The translations under genes were made by a program, and so were the position numbers. From NCBI RefSeq assembly GCF_028473605.1, contig NZ_CP097267.1:248001-312000 (forward strand): a stretch of DNA of 64,000 bases. The letters are read 5' to 3'. The stretch is from Acidovorax sp. NCPPB 3576. GTDB taxonomy: Bacteria; Pseudomonadota; Gammaproteobacteria; Burkholderiales; Burkholderiaceae_C. Position 1 is the first letter of the stretch, and each line of letters starts with the position of its first letter. The notes under the pieces were generated by a model. That model made no database searches and had not been told where the DNA came from. It saw only the letters and a list, made by a program, of their open reading frames with translations. Positions 43,976 through 53,144 of the stretch are shown here, piece by piece.

Positions 43976-44442
43976 AGCGGCAGGCTCATCACGACGGCAT
44001 CCTCGCGCTCGCCGCCATGCGCGGGGTAGTAGCGCTTGCGTTCGCCCACGAAGCGAAAGCCCCGCGCCTCGTAGATCGACCGCGCGCGCGCATTGCTCAC
44101 GCGCACTTCCAGCCACAGCCATTGCGCGCTGCAGCCGCGTGCCCACAGGGCCAGCGCATCCAGCAGCAGCCGGGCCCAGCCCTGGCGCTGGTGGGCGGGG
44201 GCCACAGTCAGGTTGAGCAGGTGCACTTCGTCCACGCCTTTCATGGCCACGAAGTAGCCGATCAGTTCATCGCCGGCCATCAGCAGCTGGGTTTCGTAGC
44301 CGGCGGCCATGGCGTCGATGAAGTTGCCGCGCGTCCAGGGGTGCGTGTAGGCGACCTGTTCGATCGCCAGCAGCGCATCCAGCCGCGCGAGCGTGAGCGG
44401 CTCGAACCGGGCTTCGTCGGGGGTGTGGGGAACGGCGCTCAT
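43972..44442 (-). CDS. rimI: ribosomal-protein-alanine N-acetyltransferase RimI
   Basis: This GNAT acetyltransferase (acetylates the N-terminus of ribosomal protein S18 in E. coli) has 156 residues. It shows AYTHPWTRGNFIDAMAAGYE, the CoA-binding motif VAPAHQRQGWARLLLDAL (Q/RxxGxG/A with one change) and LEVRVSNARARSIYEARGFRFVG, then KRYYPAHGGEREDAVVM. It overlaps both tsaB (4 bases) and the glycosylase-like gene (4 bases), a tight three-gene operon. Confidence 0.93.
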   Translation of the reverse strand: MSAVPHTPDEARFEPLTLARLDALLAIEQVAYTHPWTRGNFIDAMAAGYETQLLMAGDELIGYFVAMKGVDEVHLLNLTVAPAHQRQGWARLLLDALALWARGCSAQWLWLEVRVSNARARSIYEARGFRFVGERKRYYPAHGGEREDAVVMSLPL

Positions 44443-45170
44443 GGGGCAGAAGCCAGGGTGGGAGGCAGGGCGGCCGCGGCCGCCTGCTTGGCCGCCAGGC
44501 GCTCCGCCGTGGTTTGCGCCACTTTATCGCGCACGTACAGCGGCAGCGCTTCGCTGGCAGGTCGCGCGCCGCCCGCAGCCATGCATGCGGGAGCCAGGCG
44601 CAGCAGGGCCATGGCGGTGGGCAGGGCAAACACGTGCGGGGCGCCGGGCGCGAGCCGTTCGCCATAGGCCGCGCGGGCATTGCCAGCCACGGTGTAGCCG
44701 GGCGGCACCTGCAGGGCCTGCGGCGCGCTCAGGCCGAAGTCGTTGCCGCCGTGCCATGTGCCGTCGGCCTGGAATTCAAAGGGGGCGGTATAGACCTCGT
44801 CCATGCGTGCATCGAGCACCGCCACCACGCGGGTGCAACCGTGGGCGTGGCGGGCCGCCTCCGCCACGGCCAGCAGGGTGTCGATCGGCAGCACCGGCAC
44901 GCCAGCGCCGCCCCGTGCGCCGAAGGCCAGCCCCTGCGCCACCGAACACGCCGTGCGCAGCCCGGTGAACGAGCCTGGGCCACGCCCGAAGACCACCGCA
45001 TCCAGCGTGTCGAACGACAGGCCGGCCTCGGCCAGCAGGGCCCGGATGGCCGGCAGCAGCGTGGCGGACGCCTGCGCGCCGCCGGGCCCGCTGTGCTCCC
45101 AGGTCGCGTCGTCGCGCTGTACGGCGATGGACAGGGTGTCGGTACTGGTGTCGAAGGCGAGCAGGTTCAT
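44439..45170 (-). CDS. tsaB: tRNA threonylcarbamoyladenosine biosynthesis protein TsaB
   Basis: TsaB is the scaffold partner of TsaD in adding t6A to tRNA position 37. It has 243 residues. It shows LLAFDTSTDTLSIAVQR, the phosphate-binding GRGPGSFTGLRTACSVAQGLAF, and VLDARMDEVYTAPF. ATG 45170 was chosen as the start of the conserved part. The TsaC-type gene of the same pathway is at 50396, tsaD and tsaE are outside the window. Confidence 0.94.
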   Translation of the reverse strand: MNLLAFDTSTDTLSIAVQRDDATWEHSGPGGAQASATLLPAIRALLAEAGLSFDTLDAVVFGRGPGSFTGLRTACSVAQGLAFGARGGAGVPVLPIDTLLAVAEAARHAHGCTRVVAVLDARMDEVYTAPFEFQADGTWHGGNDFGLSAPQALQVPPGYTVAGNARAAYGERLAPGAPHVFALPTAMALLRLAPACMAAGGARPASEALPLYVRDKVAQTTAERLAAKQAAAAALPPTLASAP

Positions 45171-45320
45171 GGGGTGAGGGTGGGGGGCCCACCCGAAGCG
45201 CCATGTCTGCGAAACCGCAGCCGTGCGCCGCACCCGGTGCTGGGGAGCCGGTGCGCATTATCGGCGCCCCGGCCGGCGGCCGCCCGCCCGCCGCGCGCAA
45301 CCCCTGCGCGCGGTGGCCGG

Positions 45321-45629
45321 TCAGGCGGCTGCGGCTTCCAGCGCTGCTGGCTGGGCCAGGGCGTCGCCCTCGCCGGCCAGCAGGCCCAGGGGCGCATCCG
45401 GCGCCGGCTTGTCGCAGGGCTGGGCGGCCACGCGGGTGGCGATGTCGCGCGCTGCGGGAGAAAAGTACAGCCAGAGGTTGTCGCTGGCGAGGTCGTAGCT
45501 GGAGAAAAGGGCGCGCCCCGAACCGGGGGGCGTCATCAGGAATTTCGCCATGAAGATCTGCTGGATCTGGCGCGCGGGCTCGAACGCGTCCTGGTCATTG
45601 CCGAGAGCCAGTTTGTACCAAGTGCTCAC
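45321..45629 (-). CDS. small hypothetical protein, 102 aa
   Basis: Unrecognised. I chose GTG 45629, preceded by GGAGAAAGG on the minus strand, which gives a product beginning with STWYKLALGNDQDAFEPARQIQ. Frames from further upstream add a poor leader. The protein is soluble-looking, with GRALFSSYDLASDNLWLYFSP and an Ala-rich end. The single Cys is in AAQPCDKPA. It stands alone between dacB and tsaB. Good ribosome site and codon bias support it. Confidence 0.65.
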   Translation of the reverse strand: MSTWYKLALGNDQDAFEPARQIQQIFMAKFLMTPPGSGRALFSSYDLASDNLWLYFSPAARDIATRVAAQPCDKPAPDAPLGLLAGEGDALAQPAALEAAAA

Positions 45630-45803
45630 AGTTGCCTTTCTCCCCGGAGGCCGGGACTTCAAGATGGAGGCCATCCTAGGGTGAACCCCGAGCCCGCCGG
45701 CCCTCCCCGCAAGCGCATCGATCTGTAGGACGAGTGCCGATCCTCGGGGGGCTGCGGTCTGCCAAGGCGGCGCTGCCGGCGCGCATCGCTAGACTCGTCC
45801 GCC

Positions 45804-47267
45804 ATGTTGCAAGTCTTTTCAAAGCGCCGGCGGCTGGCCGTGCGCGCGACCACGCTCGTGGCGTTCGCGGGGGCGGCGCTGCCGGCCCTGGCCCAGTCCC
45901 CCGCCACGCCGGAGTCCGCCGGGGCCCTGCCGCCCGCGGTCGAAGCCGCCCTGCAGCGCGCCAAGCTGCCGCGCGAGGCCCTGTCGGTGCTGGTGGTGGA
46001 TGCGGAAGGCCGGCAGGCGCCCCGCCTCGCCTACCGCGCGCAGGTGCCGGTCAATCCCGCCTCGGTGATGAAGCTGGTCACCACCTATGCCGCGCTGGAC
46101 CAGCTGGGGCCGGCCTTCACCTGGGACACGCCGGTGTATCTGGACGCACGACCGCGCGCCGGTAGCCTGCAGGGCAACGTGTACATCAAGGGCCAGGGCG
46201 ACCCGAAGCTCGTGGTGGAGCGCCTGTGGCTGCTGATGCGGCGCCTGCAGGCGCAGGGCATCCAGGTGATCGTGGGCGACATCGTGCTGGACCGCAGCGC
46301 CTTCGACGTGCCCGAGCACGATGCCGCGCGTTTCGACGGCGAGCCGCTGCGCCCCTACAACGCCGCGCCGGACGCGCTGCTCATCAACTACAAATCGATC
46401 GCCATGACCTTCGTGCCCGACGGCCCGGCCGGCGTGGCGCGCGTGCAGTACGAGCCCCCGCTGGCCGGCGTGCAGTGGCCCGCCACCGTGCCGCTCGCCG
46501 CCCAGGGCGCCGAGTGCGGCGACTGGCGCACGGCCCTCAAGGCCGAATTGGCCGACCCCGCCCGCATCGCCTTCCAGGGCGTGTACCCGGCAGCCTGTGG
46601 CGAACGCACCTGGGCCGTGGCCCCGGCCGACCCGGCCGGCTATGCGGCGCGGGCCATCGAAGGCATGTGGCGCGAACTGGGCGGCAAGCTCACCGGCAGC
46701 GTGCGCGAGGGGCGGGTGCCTGCGGGCCTGGCGCCGGCTTTCAGCACATCGTCGCCCGCGCTGGCGGAGGTGGTGCGCGACATCAACAAGTACAGCAACA
46801 ACGTGATGACGCAGCAGGTGTTCCTCACGCTGGCGCTGCAAAAAAACGGCTGCGGCACCTTCGACGGCGCACGCACCGTGGTCGGGCAGTGGTGGCGCCA
46901 GCGCTTTCCCGGATCGGAGGCGCCGGTGCTGGACAACGGCGCGGGCCTGAGCCGCGAAGCGCGCATCAGCGCCCAGGCGCTCGCGCGCATGCTGCAGGCG
47001 GCGTGGCTCTCGCCCGTCATGCCCGAGCTGGTGTCGTCGCTGCCGATCACCGGCGTGGACGGCACCTTGCGCCGGGTCCAGGGCCGGGCGGTCGGCGCGG
47101 CCCACCTCAAGACGGGCAGCCTGCGCGACGTGTCGGCCATGGCCGGCTACGTGCACGCCGCCAGCGGCCGCCGCTACGTGATGGTGGCCATCGCCAACCA
47201 CCCCAATGCAGCCGCGGCGCGCCCGGCCATCGAGGCGCTGGTGGACTGGGTGGCCAACGACCGCTGA
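45804..47267 (+). CDS. dacB: D-alanyl-D-alanine carboxypeptidase/endopeptidase (PBP4 type)
   Basis: This periplasmic penicillin-binding protein trims and opens peptidoglycan peptides. It has 487 residues. The signal peptide ends ALPALA. The catalytic triad motifs are SVMK (Ser87-Lys90), SNN in KYSNNVMTQQ and KTG in HLKTGSLRDVSAMAGYV. The long insert between the first two motifs (about 100-300) is the PBP4-specific domain. ATG 45804 fits the signal. It is monocistronic. Confidence 0.95.
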   Translation: MLQVFSKRRRLAVRATTLVAFAGAALPALAQSPATPESAGALPPAVEAALQRAKLPREALSVLVVDAEGRQAPRLAYRAQVPVNPASVMKLVTTYAALDQLGPAFTWDTPVYLDARPRAGSLQGNVYIKGQGDPKLVVERLWLLMRRLQAQGIQVIVGDIVLDRSAFDVPEHDAARFDGEPLRPYNAAPDALLINYKSIAMTFVPDGPAGVARVQYEPPLAGVQWPATVPLAAQGAECGDWRTALKAELADPARIAFQGVYPAACGERTWAVAPADPAGYAARAIEGMWRELGGKLTGSVREGRVPAGLAPAFSTSSPALAEVVRDINKYSNNVMTQQVFLTLALQKNGCGTFDGARTVVGQWWRQRFPGSEAPVLDNGAGLSREARISAQALARMLQAAWLSPVMPELVSSLPITGVDGTLRRVQGRAVGAAHLKTGSLRDVSAMAGYVHAASGRRYVMVAIANHPNAAAARPAIEALVDWVANDR

Positions 47268-47362
47268 GGGCCTTTCGCCGGCGGCGGCACTCGGCGCGGC
47301 TATCGGTAGTTCCCCTGTGCCGCCCCCGGACAGTGCGGGTTTACGATGGGCCTCGATAAAAC

Positions 47363-47374
47363 GCACGATCGTGC
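47363..47374. promoter_or_regulatory. 12-base perfect palindrome before the SGNH esterase gene
   Basis: gcacgatcgtgc lies 26 bases before the preferred TTG start, next to a TATTTT -10-like hexamer (47376-47381). It may be an operator of a TetR-type or similar dimeric regulator. Confidence 0.4.
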
Positions 47375-47399
47375 TATTTTCAACCTGACGGAGAACACC

Positions 47400-48557
47400 T
47401 TGATCTCGAAAACCATTAAAAACAGAGCGTCCTGGGCAGTGACGGCATTGGCAGCGGCCTCGTTGCTGGCGGCCTGCGGGGGCGGCGGGTCGGACACGAC
47501 GCCCGCCGTGAGCGTGAAATCCGTGAAGGTCATGGGCGACAGCCTGGCCGACAGCGGCACGTTCGGCTTCAAGTTCACCGTGCAGGGCACGGCGGCCACG
47601 GGCGCCGGCTCCAGCTCCGTCTGGCCCGAACGGGTCGCGACGAGCTACGGCCAGACGCTGTGCTCGCACTATCTGTCGAGCGGAACTGCGTTCACCACCC
47701 GGGCCGAATGCACCAACTACGCCGTGGGCGGCGGGCGCATCAACAACTTCACGGCGCCCACGTCGCCGGTCTCCATCACCAAGCAGATCCAGGATGCCGG
47801 CGCGGCCGGGTTCACCGACACCGACCTGGTGCTGATCGACGGCGGCGCCAATGACGCGGCCGACCTGATCGGCGCCTACCTGCGCGCATCCAGCGACGGC
47901 GGCGCCACCTACCGCGCCGTGCTGGGCACGCTGCTGGACGCCAATACCGTGAACACCGCCCTGGCTGGCGGCGCGACGGGCATGGCGCAGGTGGGCGGGC
48001 TTTATATGCAGACGCTGGCCACGCGTTTCGCGGCCACCATCAAGACCAACACGCTGGACAAGGGCGCCAAGCGCGTCGCGGTGCTCAACGCCCCGGGCAT
48101 CACCCTCACCCCGCGGTTCCGCCTGGTCGTGGCCTCCATCGCGGCCGCCAACGGCGCGGCCGCCGCCGCCCAGGCCGAAGCCCTGTTCGACGGCTGGATC
48201 CAGGCCTACAACGCCCGCCTGGCCACCAGCCTGGGAACCGACAGCCGCCTGGCCCTGGTGGACTTCTACAGCTCGTTCAAGGACCAGGCCACCAACCCGG
48301 CCCAGTACCAGCTGACCAACGTCTCGACCGCTGCCTGCCCGGCCACCGGCGTGGGCAGCGATGGCCTGCCGACCTACTCCTTCCCCACCTGCACATCGGC
48401 CGCCCTGTCGGCCCGCACGCCCCCCGCAGGCGCCACGGGCGGCGCCGACTGGTGGAAGTCCTACGGCTTTGCCGACAGCTTCCACCCCACGCCCTACGGC
48501 CATCAACTCGTGGCCCAGCTGGTGTCGCGTTCCCTGTCCACCGCCGGCTGGCTCTGA
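47400..48557 (+). CDS. SGNH/GDSL-family esterase, lipoprotein
   Basis: This 385-residue exported esterase/lipase has the lipobox LAAC (Cys26) followed by GGGGS. Catalytic blocks are intact: GDSLADSG (Ser48, block I), GGGRINNF (block II Gly), DGGANDAADL (block III Asn) and DSFHPTPYGHQ (block V Asp/His). Such proteins in Comamonadaceae may cleave short-chain esters or lipids; the substrate is unknown. I chose TTG 47400, which follows GGAG (47390-47393) and directly begins the signal peptide; ATG 47346 would add 18 unlikely residues. ompW follows on the same strand. Confidence 0.85.
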   Translation: MISKTIKNRASWAVTALAAASLLAACGGGGSDTTPAVSVKSVKVMGDSLADSGTFGFKFTVQGTAATGAGSSSVWPERVATSYGQTLCSHYLSSGTAFTTRAECTNYAVGGGRINNFTAPTSPVSITKQIQDAGAAGFTDTDLVLIDGGANDAADLIGAYLRASSDGGATYRAVLGTLLDANTVNTALAGGATGMAQVGGLYMQTLATRFAATIKTNTLDKGAKRVAVLNAPGITLTPRFRLVVASIAAANGAAAAAQAEALFDGWIQAYNARLATSLGTDSRLALVDFYSSFKDQATNPAQYQLTNVSTAACPATGVGSDGLPTYSFPTCTSAALSARTPPAGATGGADWWKSYGFADSFHPTPYGHQLVAQLVSRSLSTAGWL

Positions 48558-48590
48558 TCGCCCAGGCCCCATCCCCTTCGAGGAGTTTTC

Positions 48591-49262
48591 ATGAAGCCAT
48601 TTTCCTGGGCCTGCGTGGCGATCGCCGCGGCCGCCGTCTGCGGCACGGCCAGCGCACAAGTCGCCGGCACGCTGAGCGTGCGCGCCGGCGTGACCCAAAT
48701 CTCGCCCCAAGTCAAAAGCGGCAACCTGAGCGCGCCGAGCTTTCCCGGCACCCGCGTGGACGTGCATTCCGCGACGGCGCTGACCGGCGGCCTGAACTAC
48801 ATGCTGACCGACCACTGGGCGGTGGACGTGCCCATCGGCCTGCCGTTCAAGCACTCGTTCTACGGTGACGGCGCCATCGGCGGCGTGGGCAAGGTGGGCG
48901 AGACCAAGGTGGTGCCCGCCACGGTGTTCGCGCAATACCGTTTCCAGGAGGCCAACGCGGCCTTCCGGCCGTATGTCGGGCTGGGCGTGACCTACGCCAA
49001 GTTCTTCAAGGAACGCACCACCGCCACGCTGAACGGACTGACGGGCGGCACGCCGACCAATCCCACCACCGCGTCGATCGACGACAAGTGGGGCGTCACC
49101 GCGCAGGTCGGCTTCGTATGGCAGTTCAACGAGCGCTGGTTCCTGGATGCGGCCTACTACAAAGGCTTCCTCAAGACCACCACGCGCCTGTCGAGCGGGC
49201 AGAACATCGACATCAAGCTCAACCCCAACGTGTTCGCGGTCGGGATCGGCTACCGGTTCTGA
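48591..49262 (+). CDS. ompW: OmpW-family outer membrane protein
   Basis: This eight-stranded outer-membrane barrel has 223 residues. The signal peptide ends GTASAQ. Strands are visible with the family features DHWAVDVPIGLPFKHSFYG, VPATVFAQYRF, FRPYVGLGVTYAKFF, LDAAYYKGFLKTTT and the final IKLNPNVFAVGIGYRF with terminal Phe. OmpW proteins act in small-molecule entry and stress response. AGGAG precedes ATG 48591. It is 33 bases after the esterase, so co-transcribed. Confidence 0.93.
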   Translation: MKPFSWACVAIAAAAVCGTASAQVAGTLSVRAGVTQISPQVKSGNLSAPSFPGTRVDVHSATALTGGLNYMLTDHWAVDVPIGLPFKHSFYGDGAIGGVGKVGETKVVPATVFAQYRFQEANAAFRPYVGLGVTYAKFFKERTTATLNGLTGGTPTNPTTASIDDKWGVTAQVGFVWQFNERWFLDAAYYKGFLKTTTRLSSGQNIDIKLNPNVFAVGIGYRF

Positions 49263-49305
49263 GGCCCTGCCGGGCCCCGTGCCGCACGGAGCCCGCGGCA
49301 CCATC

Positions 49306-49335
49306 GAAAAAGCCGACCCTCGGGTCGGCTTTTTC
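49306..49335. terminator. bidirectional Rho-independent terminator
   Basis: aaaaagccgaccc-tc-gggtcggcttttt gives a perfect stem with A run on one side and T run on the other, between convergent ompW and the second SGNH gene. Confidence 0.9.
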
Positions 49336-49353
49336 GCGTGGGACAGAAGGCGC

Positions 49354-50307
49354 TTACCAGCGGGCGCGCAGGCGGTCGTACGCGTAGGTGCCGAACTGGC
49401 GCTGCGCCGAAGGCGTGAAGTACACGCGGTCGGCGAACACGTACTTGTCCTGGGCGGCGCCCGTCAGCAGCGTGGAGGCGTTGCACAGCAGCGAGTTGAC
49501 CTGGCCTGCGCCGATGCCGATGCCGTTGTTCGGGTCCACCGAGGTGCAGACGGCGTTGTCCTTGTCGGTGAAGCCGTAGCCCGAAGGCGAGCCCACGAAC
49601 ACGTTGCCGTAGTAGGCCAGATCGACGTACAGCACCGTGGTGCCCAGGTCTTCGATGTTCACCAGCAGGGCCTGGTTGAACTGCGTGCTGGCGTTGCTCA
49701 GCAGCGTGGTCTGGTTGATGCCCACGGCCCAGGGGCTCTTGCCCAGGTCGTAGGTGCCGGTCACCACCACGTGCTTGGCACCGGCGTTGGACAGGCGGCG
49801 CACCTGTGCGGCCAGTTCCTTGCCGGCCGTGGCCGCGTTGGTGAGGAACTGCGCGCTGGTCTGCGTGCCCGCGTTCACGGCGGCCATGCCGGCGATCACG
49901 TCGCTGATGCCGCCGTTGATCATCACCAGGTCGTTCTCGGCGAAGCCGCCCTTGGACAGGAAGGTGTCGATCTGCTGGGTGACGGACGGGGTGGTGGTGC
50001 GGCCGGCGGCGTCGGTGGTGGCGGTGACGCGCGCATTGCCCTGGGCGTAGCCCGTGCCGCCGGCGGCTGCGGCGGTGAAGCTCTTGCCGTAGTTGTTGGC
50101 GATCTGCTGGGCCCAGTTGTTGATGCTGCCGTCGTTGACCGTGTAGCGGGCGCCGTTCTGGCCGATGTCGGTGAAGCCGTCACCGAAGGTGATGAACCGG
50201 TCGGGCGTGATGGCCGACTCGGTTGTGCTCGAACCGCAAGCCGCGAGCAACGTGGCCGTTGCACAAGCGGCGACCACGAGGGTGCGGCGCATCCAATTTG
50301 CTGCCAT
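49354..50307 (-). CDS. SGNH-fold lipoprotein lacking the catalytic residues (pseudoenzyme)
   Basis: This 317-residue lipoprotein (lipobox LLAAC, Cys24) is a paralogue of the esterase at 47400: a similar start, similar AGGTGYAQGNAR, MINGGISDV and FADRVYFTPSAQRQFG. Block I reads GDGFTD (Gly44 in place of Ser), block III GGISD (Ser135 in place of Asn) and block V DRVYFTP (Tyr296 in place of His). The fold and length are complete. It is not a frameshifted relic. It may bind a ligand or surface polymer without hydrolysis. ATG 50307; AGAAAAACCC lies upstream. Confidence 0.8.
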   Translation of the reverse strand: MAANWMRRTLVVAACATATLLAACGSSTTESAITPDRFITFGDGFTDIGQNGARYTVNDGSINNWAQQIANNYGKSFTAAAAGGTGYAQGNARVTATTDAAGRTTTPSVTQQIDTFLSKGGFAENDLVMINGGISDVIAGMAAVNAGTQTSAQFLTNAATAGKELAAQVRRLSNAGAKHVVVTGTYDLGKSPWAVGINQTTLLSNASTQFNQALLVNIEDLGTTVLYVDLAYYGNVFVGSPSGYGFTDKDNAVCTSVDPNNGIGIGAGQVNSLLCNASTLLTGAAQDKYVFADRVYFTPSAQRQFGTYAYDRLRARW

Positions 50308-50395
50308 GGGTTTTTCTCCAGAAAATGTGGCGAGAGTTTAACGACTGGCGCGGCACGGCCTGCAACAGGGCGTGCCGGGCACCATTCAATAGGGT

Positions 50396-51406
50396 TTATG
50401 CGGCCGCGGCACGCTGCAGGCGGTCGCGCACGCCTTCCCAGTCGGGGGTGGCGGGCGGGGCCTCGATCCAGATCAGCTTCACGCCGTCGTCGTCGAAGGC
50501 GCGCAGCACGGCGAAAAGCTGCTGCGCGGTGGCCGCGGCATCGTCGGGCATGCGCCGCACCAGCACCTTGGCCGACCGCGAGCGCAGCGGGGTGCGCGCA
50601 TACACGGCCAGATGCGCGGCATCGGCGCCCAGCAGGTCCAGCCCGGTCTGCAGCGCCTTGGCCTCCATCAGCCGCACCTTGGCCGCCGGGGCGTAGTGGG
50701 CCTCCAGCGTGCCTGACGCACGCGGGGTATGCGCGGGCAGCTCTTCTTTCGATAGCGGTGCAAGGCCGCAGGCCTCGGCGATCTGCGCGCGGCTGATGGC
50801 GCCGGGCCGCAGCAGCACCGGCACGCCGCGCGTGCAATCGACGATGGTCGATTCGATGCCCACGCCGCAGGGCCCGCCGTCCAGCACCAGCAGCGCCTGG
50901 CCCAGCTCGTCCTGCACGTGCAGGGCGGTGGTGGGGCTCACGCGGCCGAAGCGGTTGGCGCTGGGCGCGGCCACGCCCCACACAGGCTGGCCCTCCAGCG
51001 CCGGGTCGTCCGATGCGCAGGCGCGCAGCACGGCCTGGGCGACGGGGTGGGCGGGGCAGCGCAGGCCCACGCTGTCCTGCCCGCCCGTGGCCGCCGTGGC
51101 CACGCCAGGGCGGCGCGGCAGGATGAGGGTGAGCGGGCCGGGCCAGAACGCATCGACCAGCGCCTGCGCGAATGCCGGCACTTCGCTGGCGAAGTGGGCA
51201 ATGCCCGCCGCGTCGGCCACGTGCACGATCAGCGGGTGGTCGCTCGGCCGGCCCTTGGCGGCGAAGATCTGCGCCACTGCCGCATCGCTGGCGGCATCGG
51301 CGGCCAGGCCGTACACCGTCTCGGTGGGCAGGCCCAGCAGAGCGCCCGTTCGCAGGGCGCGCGCCGCGGCGGCGATGGATTCGGGGCGTTGGCCGTCGAG
51401 GATCAT
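50396..51406 (-). CDS. tsaC: L-threonylcarbamoyladenylate synthase (Sua5/YwlC type)
   Basis: This enzyme makes threonylcarbamoyl-AMP from Thr, bicarbonate and ATP, the first step of t6A modification. It has 336 residues: an N-terminal YrdC domain (GALLGLPTETVYGLAADA, KGRPSDHPLIVHV, FWPGPLTLILPRR, SANRFGRVSPTTALHV, ESTIVDCTRGVPVLLRPG) and a C-terminal Sua5 domain (about 215-336). ATG 51406 begins MILDGQRPESIAAAARAL. It lies 20 bases from the purK stop, the third gene of a purE-purK-tsaC operon. The two-domain form is more exactly called ywlC/sua5. Confidence 0.9.
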   Translation of the reverse strand: MILDGQRPESIAAAARALRTGALLGLPTETVYGLAADAASDAAVAQIFAAKGRPSDHPLIVHVADAAGIAHFASEVPAFAQALVDAFWPGPLTLILPRRPGVATAATGGQDSVGLRCPAHPVAQAVLRACASDDPALEGQPVWGVAAPSANRFGRVSPTTALHVQDELGQALLVLDGGPCGVGIESTIVDCTRGVPVLLRPGAISRAQIAEACGLAPLSKEELPAHTPRASGTLEAHYAPAAKVRLMEAKALQTGLDLLGADAAHLAVYARTPLRSRSAKVLVRRMPDDAAATAQQLFAVLRAFDDDGVKLIWIEAPPATPDWEGVRDRLQRAAAA

Positions 51407-51426
51407 GGCGCGTGCGGGCTTGCGGT

Positions 51427-52602
51427 TCAGAAGGCGTCGATGCCCAGCAGCGCCGCCGCCTGCAGCGCCGTGGCGCTCGCGGCCTCGGCGGTGGGGGCCG
51501 TCACGTTCAGGTGGCCCATCTTGCGGCCGGGCTTGGCGTCGGCCTTGCCGTACAGGTGCAGGTGCGTGCCCGGCAGCGCCAGCACCGCATCCCAGGCGGG
51601 CGTGCGGGCGTGCGGGCCTTGCGTGAACCACAGGTCGCCCAGCAGGTTGAGCATGACGGCGGGGCTGTGCTGGCGCGGCTGCGTGAGCGGCAGGCCGGCC
51701 ATGGCGCGCACCTGCAGTTCGAACTGCGAGACGTCGCACGCGTTCTGGCTGTAGTGGCCGCTGTTGTGCGGGCGCGGGGCGATCTCGTTGACCACCAGCT
51801 CGCCGCCGTCGAGCACGAAGAACTCCACGCACAGCACGCCCACGTAGTCCAGGCCGTTTGCTATCGATTTGGAAGCATTCACCGCATGTTCCACTAGGGC
51901 GTGAGGCACATTTCCCTCATAAGCCTCGGTGACCGCCAGAATGCCGTCCCGGTGCAGGTTACGCTGCACCGGCAGGTGCACGCAGGTGCCGTCGGCGCCG
52001 CGCGCCACGATCACCGAGCATTCGAGCGCCAGGGGCAGCCTCTTTTCCAGCACGCAGGGCACGCCGCCCATGGCCTGCCAGGCGGCGGCGAGTTCGGCCG
52101 GCGTCTTCACGCGGGACTGGCCCTTGCCGTCGTAGCCCATGCGCGCCGTCTTCAAAATGCCGGGCAGAAGATCGGGCGCCACGGCCCCCAGATCGGCAGC
52201 GGTCTCGATCACGGCATAGGGGGCGCAGGGCACGCCGCAGCGCACGAAGTGGGCCTTTTCCTGGGCGCGGTCCTGCGCGATGGCCACGGCGCTCGCGGCC
52301 GGCGCCACCGGGCGCTCGGCGCCCAGCGTGCGCAGCGCCTGGGCGGGCACGTTCTCGAATTCGGTCGTGATGGCGTCGCACAGGCCCGCCAGCTGGGCGA
52401 GCCCGTCCGGATCTTCGTAGGCGGTGCGGATGTGGTGGTGGCTTACCAGGCCGGCGGGGCTGTCCGCGTCGGCATCCAGCACGGCCGTGAAGTAGCCCAT
52501 GGCCTGCGCCGCGTGCACGAACATGCGGCCGAGCTGGCCGCCGCCGACCACGCCCAGCGTGCTGCCGGGCAGCAGCGGGGGCCTTGGCTGCTGCGCGCTC
52601 AT
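51427..52602 (-). CDS. purK: N5-carboxyaminoimidazole ribonucleotide synthase
   Basis: This ATP-grasp enzyme carboxylates AIR to N5-CAIR in purine synthesis. It has 391 residues. [46 protein letters not shown] and [25 protein letters not shown] are family motifs. The region around residues 229-248 ([21 protein letters not shown]) is encoded by unusual AT-rich codons matching repeat copy R7 without changing length. It starts at ATG 52602, overlapping purE by 4 bases. Confidence 0.95.
   Translation of the reverse strand: MSAQQPRPPLLPGSTLGVVGGGQLGRMFVHAAQAMGYFTAVLDADADSPAGLVSHHHIRTAYEDPDGLAQLAGLCDAITTEFENVPAQALRTLGAERPVAPAASAVAIAQDRAQEKAHFVRCGVPCAPYAVIETAADLGAVAPDLLPGILKTARMGYDGKGQSRVKTPAELAAAWQAMGGVPCVLEKRLPLALECSVIVARGADGTCVHLPVQRNLHRDGILAVTEAYEGNVPHALVEHAVNASKSIANGLDYVGVLCVEFFVLDGGELVVNEIAPRPHNSGHYSQNACDVSQFELQVRAMAGLPLTQPRQHSPAVMLNLLGDLWFTQGPHARTPAWDAVLALPGTHLHLYGKADAKPGRKMGHLNVTAPTAEAASATALQAAALLGIDAF
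51860..51915 (+). repeat. GCTAT-N7-ATAGC-like repeat, copy R7, inside purK
   Basis: Plus strand: gctat-cgatttg-gaagc head (right arm decayed), then gcatgttccactagggc and a ccctcat end. It resembles the variant form with an actaggg core. It lies in the purK coding frame on the opposite strand. Confidence 0.5.
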
Positions 52603-53096
52603 GCGGACACCGGTGGCAGCGCCATGGCGCGCGCCGCGGCGGTCTGCTCGGCGCGGAAGGCCTCCAGCCGCTCGCGCAGGGCGGGGTCCTCGGTGGCCAG
52701 CAGGGCCACGGCGAACAGCGCCGCATTGGCCGCGCCCGCCGTGCCGATGGCAAAGGTCGCCACCGGAATGCCCTTGGGCATCTGCACGATGCTGTGCAGC
52801 GAATCGACGCCCTGCAGGTGGCGGCTGGCCACCGGCACGCCGAGCACCGGCACGGTGGTCTTGGCGGCGATCATGCCGGGCAGGTGGGCGGCACCGCCCG
52901 CGCCCGCGATGATGGCCTTGAGCCCCGCGCCGGCCGCCGCTTCGGCATACGCGAACATGTCGTCCGGCATGCGGTGGGCCGAGACCACGCGGGCTTCGTG
53001 GGGGATGCCGAATTGCTGGAGAATCTGCACTGCGTGCTGCATGGTCTCCCAGTCGCTGCTGGAGCCCATGACCACACCGATCTGGATGGGTTTCAT
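52599..53096 (-). CDS. purE: N5-carboxyaminoimidazole ribonucleotide mutase
   Basis: PurE rearranges N5-CAIR to CAIR, the step after PurK. It has 165 residues. The motif [15 protein letters not shown] at the start, [13 protein letters not shown] (catalytic His) and [24 protein letters not shown] and [13 protein letters not shown] are canonical. ATG 53096. A -10-like TAAAAT lies 49 bases upstream. First gene of the purE-purK-tsaC operon; divergent from cnoX. Confidence 0.96.
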   Translation of the reverse strand: MKPIQIGVVMGSSSDWETMQHAVQILQQFGIPHEARVVSAHRMPDDMFAYAEAAAGAGLKAIIAGAGGAAHLPGMIAAKTTVPVLGVPVASRHLQGVDSLHSIVQMPKGIPVATFAIGTAGAANAALFAVALLATEDPALRERLEAFRAEQTAAARAMALPPVSA

Positions 53097-53144
53097 GTGA
53101 ATGGGGCGCTGGCTAACCGGCCGCCCTCCGAAGTGGAACCCGCG

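Noticed and set aside
45819..49304. 1161-codon minus-strand open frame across dacB, the esterase and ompW
   Set aside because: It runs antisense to three well-supported genes and has random composition.
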